Positions 12,123-22,800 of a DNA stretch of 64,000 nucleotides are shown here, in pieces. Below the pieces are notes generated by a model, which saw only the letters and a list, made by a program, of their open reading frames with translations, did no database searches and was not told the DNA's origin. The first letter of the stretch is position 1; every line of letters begins with the position of its first letter. Origin of the DNA: Platynereis dumerilii (lineage: Eukaryota > Annelida > Polychaeta > Phyllodocida > Nereididae); NCBI GenBank assembly GCA_026936325.1, contig JAPTHN010000012.1, forward strand, positions 40,000,537 to 40,064,536, written 5' to 3'. The translations under genes and the position numbers were made by a program.

Positions 12123-12273
12123 CAGTAGCGCATCCAAAGGGGGGGGGTTAGGGGTTAGGGGTTCAAACCCCCCCCCCCTCTCTCTGGCCTGTACATTTAA
12201 AGGTTTAAAAAAATCTGGATATTTTAGTACATTTTCATTTGTAAACCCCCGTCATTTTCTGGATCCGCCTCTG
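12123..12273. mobile_element. Short hAT-like MITE with telomere-like G-run
   Basis: The ends CAGTAGCGCATCC and GGATCCGCCTCTG are imperfect inverted repeats of the CAGNGGCGGATCC type common in hAT MITEs. AAGTCCA occurs on both sides. Inside, 12,140-12,164 is a G-run with two TTAGGGG steps, facing a C-run. Confidence 0.45.
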
Positions 12274-12428
12274 TAAGTCCACTGTAAAGATGTATTTATC
12301 TTGCTTCTTTTTTTCTTTAAAACCTTGTCTTCCATTTCTGCAAGAATTCTGAATTGTTGATTTGATGCTCCCCATCTTCATAACCCACTTGAATTTTTAT
12401 ATTTTTCAACCTGCTGTGACTCTATCTG

Positions 12429-13659
12429 CACTCTTAACAAAAAGGTGTAATATGAAACCTTTAACGGTTCTATAAGCTGGTATAGATAAGGAACCCTAAA
12501 CGATTGATTATTCAACTTTTAAAAAGGTTCCAACTGCAAACAAAAACAACACTTAGATAATCCAGCTGCACCGAACTCCCACAATGGAACCCCTTTTGGA
12601 CAAGACGGGGGCAAAGGGTCCTATAATAGGGCCTTCCGACCAAATATTGAACCTTTTCAATTCAGGGTTGTTTTTCAATCAGGGTACGCTCTGGTTAGTC
12701 AATCGATATACAAAATACCAGAAATACCATGCATATATGTGGAAAAAACGTTACACAGAAAGATTAAACATACTGAGACGGACCTACAGTAGCAAAAAAA
12801 TTATTCAAATCGGTTGATAATTACCCGAAAAAAATTTATTTGTCATTTTGACCAAAATTGACTGTCTCATTTGCAAATTAGGCAAATATCACTTCAAATT
12901 TTTCAGTCCTGACCTAACAGTAAGTTTTAACCAATGTGAAAATGCTTTCAACATGGTCCCAAGAGTTCAACATTAGAATTACATGCAACAACTATGATTA
13001 GTCTCTTCAGAATCCTGCATTGAACACATGAAGGTCAATTCCGTCAAATATTGTCCTCTCCGAAATAGGGTCAGCAGAACAGCTATAACATTAAATTAAG
13101 AGGATTTTTATTTTACAGAAATACTCCTTCAATAGATTAGACAAAGTTTTGGTAAGTGTTTCACTTCAGTTGTACGAACTGCACAATGCTCGTAGCGGAA
13201 AACACCAAAAACAGCTTTGTCAAATAAACTGTCCTCTCCGTCCTCTCCGAAAATATATATTTTCCTTGACACGCACAAAAGTTCTTGGCCAAAATTAAGC
13301 AAGTAAGATGATTTTTCATTGTCAGACATATATCTATCAACTCAGCACAAGCCCATACAACTGGGTGTTCTATACATCCAGTAATAGAGGGATGAGCAGA
13401 ATATTGTCTTTGGTCAAATTATCAAAAAGTCAAATAAAAAAGAATTCAGAATACTTGTAGCCCTAAAATTTTCAGAAATCCACGACACGGTATATAGCAA
13501 CAGAAAAAAGTCAATTTGGCCAGAAAAAAAAAAACCTTTATTTTTGACCCCTTTGAGACAAAACTATGTACCCCGATTGAAAAACAACCCTTCAGTTGAA
13601 CCCTAAGCAAACTTTTCCGACTGTAGGTTCTTGATAGAACCTGTTGCGTTATAAGAGTG
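12429..13659. mobile_element. MITE, CACTCTTAA...TTATAAGAGTG ends, interrupted by another transposon
   Basis: The left part (12,429-12,660) and right part (13,595-13,659) together match the uninterrupted copy at 39,010-39,331: GGTTCTATAAGCTGGTATAG, CAGCTGCACCGAACTC, CAGTTGAACCCT. No coding capacity. Confidence 0.7.
12665..13590. mobile_element. DNA transposon copy A, GGGTTGTTTTTCAATC ends, 4-bp TTCA target duplication
   Basis: Inverted ends GGGTTGTTTTTCAATC / GATTGAAAAACAACCC are flanked by TTCA on both sides (12,661-12,664 and 13,591-13,594). The empty site is visible at 39,241-39,258 (GATTCAGTTGAACC). At 926 bp it is a shortened relative of copy B. It carries GTCCTCTCCGAA motifs (13,048, 13,229, 13,238). 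Confidence 0.8.
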
Positions 13660-13930
13660 TTGGTAAAATGCTGCAAAATTAGTTCTTAACAGTATAACAT
13701 TTTCCTCATTATGGTGGTCATTGGAAGTTGATGCAATTGAATCAGACCATTATGTGCTCCAGCAGAATTTGCCAAAGTTATTCATTTTTTGGGAAACTGC
13801 TATGTTTTCCATATTTATGTGCAAGTGTGTTTTTTTCGTGTAGTACTAAATCGGTCTTTATTTTCCTTTTCAATGTTCCAGACTTGGAAATACTGTGGAA
13901 ATACATTTGAGTCTCATATTATTTTGCCAG

Positions 13931-15577
13931 ATGAAACGTCAAAGTCTCGATGAATCTGGACTTCACTCTGACTTGCTGACAGACTTGGAGATTCCTGAGG
14001 CAACAGCATTTCCTGAATCCGCAACAATCTGCGCTGGCGAATCAGGAGGTTTACTTCAAAGAAAGAATGTATTGAATGAAGATCAAAAAAGTTCGAGTGA
14101 CATCACCAAATGTATCAAGACAGAGGCAGCTGAAACATTTTTGACAATTTGCGCAAAAGATGACAATTCCATTATCCACAAAGAAGAGAAAGGTCATTCA
14201 GTGAAGATTGAGGTTGATTTGAATACTGACTTGACAAACAGTACCACAACGGACTCAGAGAGCAATCATGTTGTCAGTTATGAGAAAGAGGCAGTCGAAT
14301 CGGAGAACAATATCACCTGCTTGGATAACGAGGTTAAATTGGAACTCACGACAACTGACGGCAAATTATCTGTCGAAAAGAGATTGGATTTGCATAAGAA
14401 GGATAGTGTGAGAAAAACTCATTCGTGTGAAGAATGCAAGGAAACATTTGAATCAGCTTCAAGTTTGAAGGGCCATATGACACAAAAACACGGCAGACAT
14501 ATTTGTTTACAATGTGGGAAGAAGTTCAGCTCAAAACGATCACTCAACGGGCACATGAATGTTCATCAGAATGATGCTTCAAATGAATGTTCGGAATGTG
14601 GGAAAATGTTCAGTACGAAAAAGTCACTCGGAAAACACATGAAGATTCATCAGAGAGTAAACGGTCATAAATGTTCAGTATGTGCGGAAATGTTCAGTTC
14701 AGGAAGATCACTCAGTAAGCATTTTGAGACGCACGAAGAAGACAAACTGTATAAATGTTCAATATGCAGCCTAATGTTTGATTCAAAGACATTACACAGC
14801 CGCCACATGAAGTTCCACGAGAAAAACAAAACATATGAGTGTCCAGTCTGTCATAAGAAGTTTAGTGGAAAAACACCTTTGAAAAATCACATGAAAACTC
14901 ATGTGGAAAGTGGAAAACATGGATGTTCATTATGTAGCGAAATTTTCAGTTCAGAAGAATCTCTTCACGATCATATGAAGAGTGAGCATGCAGACCAAAT
15001 GCACCGATGTCCTGCTTGTGAGAAGATGTTCACCTCCAAAAACGCCCTTCAAAGTCACGAATACAACTACCACGGCAACTTCGAATGCCCGGTGTGTAAG
15101 AAGAAGAGCGGCAGCAAAGTTGTCCATGATATTCACATGAGAATACATAACAATTCCTTTCCGTTCGGGTGCCAGATCTGTGGCAAACAGTTCCGTCACG
15201 AGACAACTTTGATTTCACACATGAAATGGCACAGTGGGGAGAAACCATTTGGCTGTGCGGAATGTCCCAAGAGATTTGTGCTAAGAGCGGATCGAGATAT
15301 CCACCAGCGAATCCACAGTGGAGAGAAGCCATACAGATGTTCTATATGCAGTGGCATGTTTAGCCGAAAGGCTTGTCTGACACGACACGTAAAGACTCAC
15401 TCGGATTATAAACCATATGGCTGTACTTTTTGCAGTAAGACTTTCCTCCGGAAAAATCACTGTGAGGAGCACATTCGGAGGCACGAAGGAGACACGTCTC
15501 ATAAATGTGACACTTGCCAACGACAATTTTATAACATCAGTGAGCTTAGAAGGCATACAAAAAAGTTTCATATGTAG
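13931..15577 (+). CDS. C2H2 zinc-finger protein, 14 fingers (main coding exon)
   Basis: The exon starts at the splice acceptor TTTTGCCAG|ATG (13,929/13,931). ATG 13,931 is the first codon after it, giving 548 residues ending in ...KKFHM. A frame-compatible ATG at 13,895 lies in the probable intron tract and was not used. Residues 1-160 are acidic and unordered, with three psi-K-x-E SUMO-type sites (IKTE about residue 61, VKIE about 91, VKLE about 135) and no KRAB, SCAN or BTB. Fingers fill about 166-547, each C-x2-C-x12-H-x3-5-H. Finger 9 (CPVCKKKSGS) lacks the usual Phe. Only the two linkers after fingers 10 and 11 are HSGEKP-like, so strong DNA contact may centre on fingers 10-12. Likely a nuclear DNA-binding regulator; target unknown. 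Upstream exon(s) with the 5' UTR are not identified. A broken paralogue lies at 5373-6240. Confidence 0.88.
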   Translation: MKRQSLDESGLHSDLLTDLEIPEATAFPESATICAGESGGLLQRKNVLNEDQKSSSDITKCIKTEAAETFLTICAKDDNSIIHKEEKGHSVKIEVDLNTDLTNSTTTDSESNHVVSYEKEAVESENNITCLDNEVKLELTTTDGKLSVEKRLDLHKKDSVRKTHSCEECKETFESASSLKGHMTQKHGRHICLQCGKKFSSKRSLNGHMNVHQNDASNECSECGKMFSTKKSLGKHMKIHQRVNGHKCSVCAEMFSSGRSLSKHFETHEEDKLYKCSICSLMFDSKTLHSRHMKFHEKNKTYECPVCHKKFSGKTPLKNHMKTHVESGKHGCSLCSEIFSSEESLHDHMKSEHADQMHRCPACEKMFTSKNALQSHEYNYHGNFECPVCKKKSGSKVVHDIHMRIHNNSFPFGCQICGKQFRHETTLISHMKWHSGEKPFGCAECPKRFVLRADRDIHQRIHSGEKPYRCSICSGMFSRKACLTRHVKTHSDYKPYGCTFCSKTFLRKNHCEEHIRRHEGDTSHKCDTCQRQFYNISELRRHTKKFHM

Positions 15578-15722
15578 ATGCAAAATTTCTCGAACTTCAT
15601 ATCTTGTTAAGCCTATTTGAGAAGATTTCTTCACACTGTGTACCGTTTGCTCTATGCAAAGCGACCTATTTAATCATAAAATCTTAAATTTTAGGCAAAA
15701 AACCAATGTAATTACAATATAA
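15578..15722 (+). other. Proximal 3' UTR of the zinc-finger gene
   Basis: The sequence after the TAG is conserved in the pseudogene copy (6190-6230), which supports transcribed or at least duplicated 3' flank. No canonical AATAAA is evident within this short stretch. Confidence 0.4.
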
Positions 15723-15932
15723 CATAGCCAGTATGCTGTATTTATATATTAGACATCTTGATGTGAAATTTCAAGCTTTAAATATTCAGCAATCAAAAGA
15801 TTTGATTATTCTAGTAAAAAATGCACTAAGATTAACTAAAACTGCCTAATCTCCCAGAAAACATAACTGATTGATTCAAAAAATTGTTATGTGCATTACT
15901 TGTACCATAAGACAGCATACTGGCTATACTGC
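15723..15932. mobile_element. Small inverted-repeat element in the zinc-finger 3' flank
   Basis: ATAGCCAGTATGCTGT (about 15,725) is matched by ACAGCATACTGGCTAT (about 15,913-15,929). The paralogous flank at 6241-6310 has no such block, so it probably inserted after the locus was duplicated. Confidence 0.5.
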
Positions 15933-16195
15933 AAAGTTTGTTGTTTGCTCGATATATGAGAACTAGCAAAATGTAAACAAAAAAATCCTTAATAAGGTAA
16001 CTTGGTTGGTACACAGTGTTCAGGACAATTTGATAAACCACTGTAAAGGTCACATCAGACACTGAGGAGAATCAGCTAAAACAATTTTATAGAGTCAATT
16101 TCATATTTATATATCACCATTGCTGTACTATACTACAGAAATGTATTCCTTAGTACTTTTCCAAAAATATATACATAATTTGTTGTTGTTATATA

Positions 16196-16660
16196 TATAT
16201 ATCATTTATTCGTGCATTGAACACAAGTATACAATATAGCAAATGTAAGTAATTTTTATATAATTAAGTAAATTTAGTAAATAAATACAAGTTTAGATAA
16301 GTCAATTAATTGAAAATTTTAAGATATTGTCTTTTATCTCAGCAAGTGTCCATTGGTCGAGATGGTAGACACCCTGGGCAGCAAGTGAGAGTTCCCTGAT
16401 GGCCTCTCCAGTTGTCTTTGAACAGCTGTCTTCATTTGGGATGGGGCATTTCAGTTAATGGCCAGGTGTTAAAGGGACTTGGGCTGCGCCATAAATCTTA
16501 TTCAGGTTCCTGGCAGTGATGCTTCTGACATTGGACCGGACTGTCTGTATAAGTTGTGAGATGGTGCGGTTTTCTCCTCCGGTTATGCTGTTGATCATCT
16601 GCACAAACCTGCATCCAATTGCATTGTCAAGGGGTTTACTGTGAGCAATATATGGGAGCA
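16196..16660 (-). mobile_element. LINE-like 3' fragment, minus strand
   Basis: This block splits sequence that is continuous in the paralogous flank at 6415-6430 (GTTGTATCCAATGATTGATC). The minus strand encodes a short C-terminal frame (from YIAHSKPLDNAIGCRFVQM to PLTPGH) resembling the tail of a LINE ORF2, followed by an AT-rich 3' end with an AT microsatellite. LINE class is inferred, not proven. Confidence 0.5.
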
Positions 16661-16793
16661 AACATATCCAATAGATTGATCTATTTTTGGTACCAAAGTA
16701 AACTTTGAGTTTGTGTTTATTTTATTGATCATAGTTGATTGGCTATGCAGAATACACATATATCTGCCCCGTACACCACTCTAAAATGGATGT

Positions 16794-16867
16794 TTAAATA
16801 TTGGAAAATATTAGATACACAACAGGCAAAATCATGATGGCTGTGGAGGCTATGGTTGGAGCAGCAT
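16794..16867 (-). CDS. Exon 6 (terminal) of the six-exon glycoprotein gene
   Basis: Acceptor TTTTTTATTTCAG; entering in phase 1 it encodes AAPTIASTAIMILPVVYLIF and SNI, then TAA at 16,794. Small residues before a hydrophobic end fit a GPI-attachment signal. Confidence 0.5.
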
Positions 16868-19800
16868 CTGAAATAAAAAATTAAAATTTAATTGATACGT
16901 ATTTTGTGGAATTCATATCCCAAGACTTTATCAACCAACAAAAAATGTGTTTAGTACATGTCTATTACTCTATAGTAACAGTACAATATGTTTCTATTTG
17001 TCTCATTAAGGGTGTTATCCGGCAGGGTTAACACCATCATGATTACTATTTTATCAATAACTATTATTGTCATTTATTATACTTCCACCGTGAAAGCAGA
17101 GCTGTCATTATCTGAGAGCTGGTCACATGTCAGTCATTATTTTAGTCTATTGGCCTGCAATAGCTTTTTTTTTAATCTGAAAAAAAAATTCCAAATTTTT
17201 TTTTTACAATTTTTTTTTTTCCTTTTTTTCAAAAAAACTTTTCCATGGTTTTCAAAAAAAAATGTTTTCCTTAGGCCTCGTGAAATAGTTTTCACTTACA
17301 CACTCTTGAGGGAAATAGATTTGACTAATGCCCTCGAAATCAGTCAATATTTGTATGATAACTTTGTACGTACTTTCCCTTTGAAGTTCCACTTCCACTC
17401 GATAGGGTAGAGTTGCGTACATATCGAAGCTACCGAAACACTTCGCCTCTAATACAAAATGGTCGGCTTCCGGGAAATCAAAAATCTCAGCAGTTTGTGT
17501 ATAATGCAGGTCACTACTTGTAGGTAGGGCTACAATAAATATAAAAAACACAAGTTCCATATAGTGCAGATCAAAGCCCTTCAGGGCACAAGTGCTGTTC
17601 CAAGGTGTAAATAAATAAGGGATAAACTTTTTTGGAGGAAAATATTGTGATTTTGGTCATGGGTCACCCAGACGCCTTGTTAGAGGGACTGAAGCACCCC
17701 AGATTAGTGCCTCTATATATTTAAAAGATACAGTATACCGATTAATGGAAATAGAATTTCAGGGTGAATTACCATTTTTTGGAGTATAGTTCGAGACATC
17801 TGGTTCTGTCATCATCATCCATCGCAGTTCTTCGGAGTTATTTTTTGTTTGAGCAAAAATCTTACAATCAAGCTGATAAACAAGCATATCATTGACTTCC
17901 AGGTACAGGGCCAGCAGTTCATATTCCGAGGATGTAATGTTGATGAATGTGTTGTTTTCGTAAACGAAATCTATTTCCCGGTCGTGTTTTGCTTTCTTCT
18001 TGGCAATACTTGCAGATATGTCAATGTCTCGATCTGGAAAATCGGTAAATCAAAAGCTGTATTGTCTCCCAATTCAAAAATTGCTAGAAACAAAAGGAGA
18101 TTAAGAGTCATGATATGTTGTATTGTTGTTCACTGAGACTTGCATTTTTTGGTTGATATGACATTTCAACCTCTCTGCTTGTGAGTAGCAACAAACAACA
18201 GCAGCCATCCTGTGTCACTCATGTGAACAAGACCTTTAGCAGAGAGGTTGAAACGTCATATCAACCAAAAAATGTAAGTCTCAGTGAACAATAATAAAAC
18301 ATAATGGATATACCTGGGATCAAGAACAACTTATTTGCCATGTTAAGAGTCATATTTAACTAAATTAACATATTTTAACTTTTAAACGTTCATTCTTGCC
18401 ATTTTAAGCCCGATGTATGATTTATATAAATTAGTTTAAAAATATAAATGTGATGCCATGAAAAACTCGTGTTTTGTCTACAAATGAAGCGTTGATGGGC
18501 TCTCGCTTAGGCGGTGTGATAACTTTGACGCTTTTAAAAGAGGACTTAAAATTCATCTATTTAAACATTTTCATGGTGACTAAATATTACTTTCATAGGT
18601 TTTTATTATAATTCTAGTCTTTGTTTATAAGTACTGTGATTTTACCGTGATATTAAACTGTGATACTTTACATTAGTTATTACTTATGCATGAATGTACA
18701 GTGCCTTGAGATGTGTTATTAAGGGTTGTTTTTCAGTCGGGGTACATGGTTTTGTCTCAAGGGGGTCAAAAATAAGGGTCTTTCTTTTTTCACCATATTA
18801 ACTTTTTTCTATTGTAATATATCGTGCCTTGAATTTCTGAAAATTTTAGGGCTACAAGTATTCTGAATTTTTTTTTATTTGACATTTTGTGTTGTGGTAT
18901 TGATAAATTTGACCAAAAACAACTATCATGCCCATCCCTCTATTACCGGTTTATGGCGTTCCCAGTTGTATGGGCTTATCCTGAGTTGGTAGATAGACAT
19001 ATGGCAATGGAAAATAATTTTACTTGCTTAATTTTAACCAAGCACTTTGTCTATACCAAGAAAAACAAACATTTTGGTAACCAATTTTCCGATAACAATA
19101 CTATATCTTCTACATAGCTACTCCTATTTGCCACTGACCCAACATTTTCACAGACTGACTGGTCTGCAAGAAAAATTGGAACAACTCCACCAAATTTCAA
19201 CAGTTTATTCATACTGATAGTCATGGTATGACCCGCTGAATTTAACAAATACAACAACATAAATTCATTCGGAGAGGACACTTATGTTGACTTGGCAATG
19301 TTTATAATACAAAGTCTCTGTGGTATACTTCTCACAGTTATGGATGAATCAGACCTTGAAACACAATTTTCGTCATAGAATTAGGAGACTGAGGATACCG
19401 TTTTGTTTTCTTAATTGTAATAAAAGCTTTATATGTTGGCAAATACAATAGTTCTTATTGGCACTATAGAGTTGTCATTTCTCCAGAAATTTGTGAGACG
19501 TATATTACATATGCATTGCCTGTTCATTCAGACACATAAATGGCACTTATTATATAATTATAACATTTCTCATAAGTGTCTATCCAGTTAACGGAGCAAT
19601 ATCGTTTAAGGCAAACTCAAGCAAAAAAACTGCAATTGCTTTTCTTGTCAAACATTTGTCCTCTCTGCCCTTAAAGAGTAGAACGGCTTCATTTATATGT
19701 TAGGGTGTACCAGGTAGTGATTAAATAAATTTGAATGACCTAACTATAAAGGAAATAAGAAGGCAAAACAACCATGAGAACATCGCAAGGTAGTGGGGGT

Positions 19801-22800
19801 ATTTAAATCTCTCTTTAAGCAATTGAAAAAGAAAAATGTATATCAACCATGTTTTGAGGAGTTCACAGGAGGTTGCACTTGAGCAATTTTTTAGAAATAA
19901 CTCAAAATGACAAATTACATTGCTTAGTGTGTACATAATAAATATTAATGGCTAGGGACAGCAATTAGCAAGAATATGCCATTTTTATATGATACCACCA
20001 AAAAACCAACTTTTGATTCGGAGAGGACAATGACATTTGACAGGCTCAATTCGGCATAAGCATTAATGTTAGTGAGATGTGCTTTGTCAGTGTCTCAAAA
20101 CCTATTAGCACTACAATTCCAAAGTCTTAAAAGTCAGGTAAATCCTTTTATTAGGAAATAACAGCCATTTTTTCTCATTATTCGGAGAGGACAAGATTTG
20201 ACGGAAAGCTGTTTTCGGCGTTTTCCGTGCTATGAGTATCGCGCAGCTGGTACAACTAAAGTGAAAAACTTTAAAAAACGTTGTCTAATCTATTGAAGGA
20301 GTACTTCTGTAAAATAAAAATACTCATAATTTGATGTTATCACTGTTTTAGCCGACCCAATTTTGGAGAGGACAATATTTGACGGAAGTGACCTTTAAGT
20401 ATTCAATGCAGGATTATGAAGAGACTAATCATAGTTGTTGCATGTAATTCTAACATTGAACTCTTGGGACCATGTTGAAAGCATATTCACATTGGTTTAA
20501 ACTTACTGTTAGGTCAGGACTGAACAATCTGAAGCAATATTTGCCTAATTTGCAAATGAGACAGTCAATTTTGATCAAAATGACACAAATAATTTTTTTT
20601 TGGGCAGTTATCAACCAATTTGAATCATTTTTTCGCTACTGTAGGTCCGTCTCAGCATGTTTAATCATTCTGTGTAACGTTTTTTCCACACATATGCATG
20701 GTATTTCTGGTATTTTGGATGTCGTGTGACTTTCCAAAGCGTACCCCGATTGAAAAACAACCCTTAATACGTATGTACGAGGGGCGTTCAGAAAGTTCGA
20801 GACTTTATTTATATGGACACTTATTTTCAATCTAGAACTATGAATTTTCATGGGATAACATTCAGCATATTTGGAATGGATTTCCAAAATTTTGAACAAT
20901 TTGGACATTTCAAAGTCATTCTGTGGTTGCCATTAAAAAAAAAATTGGAAATCTATTCCAAATATGCTAAATTTTATCCTGTGAAAAAATCATAGTTCTA
21001 GATTGATTGAAAACAAGTGTCCATATAAAAGAAAAAGCCTCGAACTTTCTGAACGCCCCTCGTAATGCACTTTATCAAGAAATAGACATTATCATAACTA
21101 CACCCCGGATTGCCTTTAGTTTCACAAGACTAAGTAATAAGTTAGGATATTATGGACCCACCTTTTACCCGAATTCCTTTCAACCAACTAGTTTCTAGGA
21201 TGTTACCATTGACTTCTGTGTGACATGTGTATCTCCCGCCGTCTCCTAGATGGACATCTGAAATATGCAACACACAGCTAGGGTGTTATGCAGAATTTAA
21301 TCCTTATTGCAGTTACGCAACATAGGGTTAATTCAATTTGGAGGTTTTATGCAGAATTTAATCCTTTTTTAGTTATGCAACATAGTGTTCCCCCGTGGCC
21401 TAATTGGTAAGTGCACTTGTCAACTGGCTTGGAGGGCATGGGTTCAAATCTCTCCCCGGGAACTCACTTTAGTCCGAGCCCATGGGACATTAAATGGAGG
21501 CGGGTTGTATCCAGTGTTCTATGCTGGGGCAACTGAAAGACCCTGGGCATCCCTGAATTAATAGGGTATGTGCCAGACTCACAGTCTTCTCATCTCATCA
21601 TCATACGGCGATCGTCTGCCTCGATATAGCCCACTAAGGTGCTGCAGAGGCGTAAAACACAAACAAACAAACAAGTTATGCAACATAGGGTACATTCAGT
21701 TTGGAGGGTCTATGCAGAATTTTATCCTTTTTGTAGGGGAGACCGAGGTTAGTTAAATTGCCAATTTTTTGTCGCATTCTACTGAGCATATGGTAGGGGA
21801 TACAGGTACAATATTTTAGCAAGTACTACTGTATTCACCTACACATTCCATGGAACAACTTTTTTTAAATATTGAGAAGTTCTCACTATGAGCTTGAAAG
21901 TACCACGAGACCAAGTGTTTCAACTAACCCCGAGCCACCAATAGGATTATTTAATTTGCTGTTAATAACGAGACTATACATAGCATTCCTTCAGTGTTTC
22001 AACTAACCCCACGGAAAATGATTCAACTGACCCCAACCCACCATGTGGTTTAGGTCACCCATTATAGCACTTTAATCAAAGGCTTGCCAAAAAATGTCTT
22101 TGCCTGTTGATTTGTAATACCAAAGGCTTCCAACTTGTTGTAAAAAATATTGCATAAGATGGTTTAAATAGCATAGGGGAGACCGGGGTTGGTTGTCACA
22201 GGGGCAAGTTGTCACACTGTGTAGAATTTAAACTTGCTCTATTTCCACTTTAAGTAAGTAGGAGCACAGCCATTGCATATGAAAGTCAGTACAGGACTAA
22301 CTTAAATCTATCTGGTGAATATATACCTATGTCATTCGAAATCTTGATGTCATATTGGAAATTTTTTTCAAAATTCAGCACTAGGGGCAGGTTGTCACAT
22401 TTTCGGGGCAGGTTGTCACACTTTTGGTTAAGAGTTTGAATGCAGGAAGTGAGACTCCGTAAGCCAAGTCCTGACTAAGACAAGTTATTTTGGACATGTG
22501 AGGAATCCTCTGCTTGCCCAGTGCAGACCTTAACAATCATGTGACTCTGTACAAGGGCGCTACAAATTTTGACTTATCGAGGCGACAGAAATACATTTTG
22601 ATGAGGAAGAGGGTGAGCGTAGACTGCAGAATTTTTCTGCAAATTCCTTTTGAAAATTTGAAATAGCTCTATTTAGACGCTATGCCTTTTCTGCTTGAAT
22701 CATCAATCATCAGTAGAATGTACTAAGGGGATGACAATTTAATATCCACGAGAGCGTGACAACCTGCCCCGAAAGCGTTACAACCTGCCCTGAAAGTGTG

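Noticed and set aside
17529-17560. ATG with hydrophobic leader (MELVFFIFIVA) opening into exon 5
   Set aside because: The leader is the T-rich tract before the acceptor TTTATTGTAG; a spliced exon explains the frame better than a new start.
18034-18111. Alternative signal peptide MTLNLLLFLAIFELG just before exon 4
   Set aside because: It is in a different frame from exon 4 and ends at a stop after about 45 codons. The hydrophobic residues come from the pyrimidine tract of the acceptor. The phase-matched exon 3 gives a better join.
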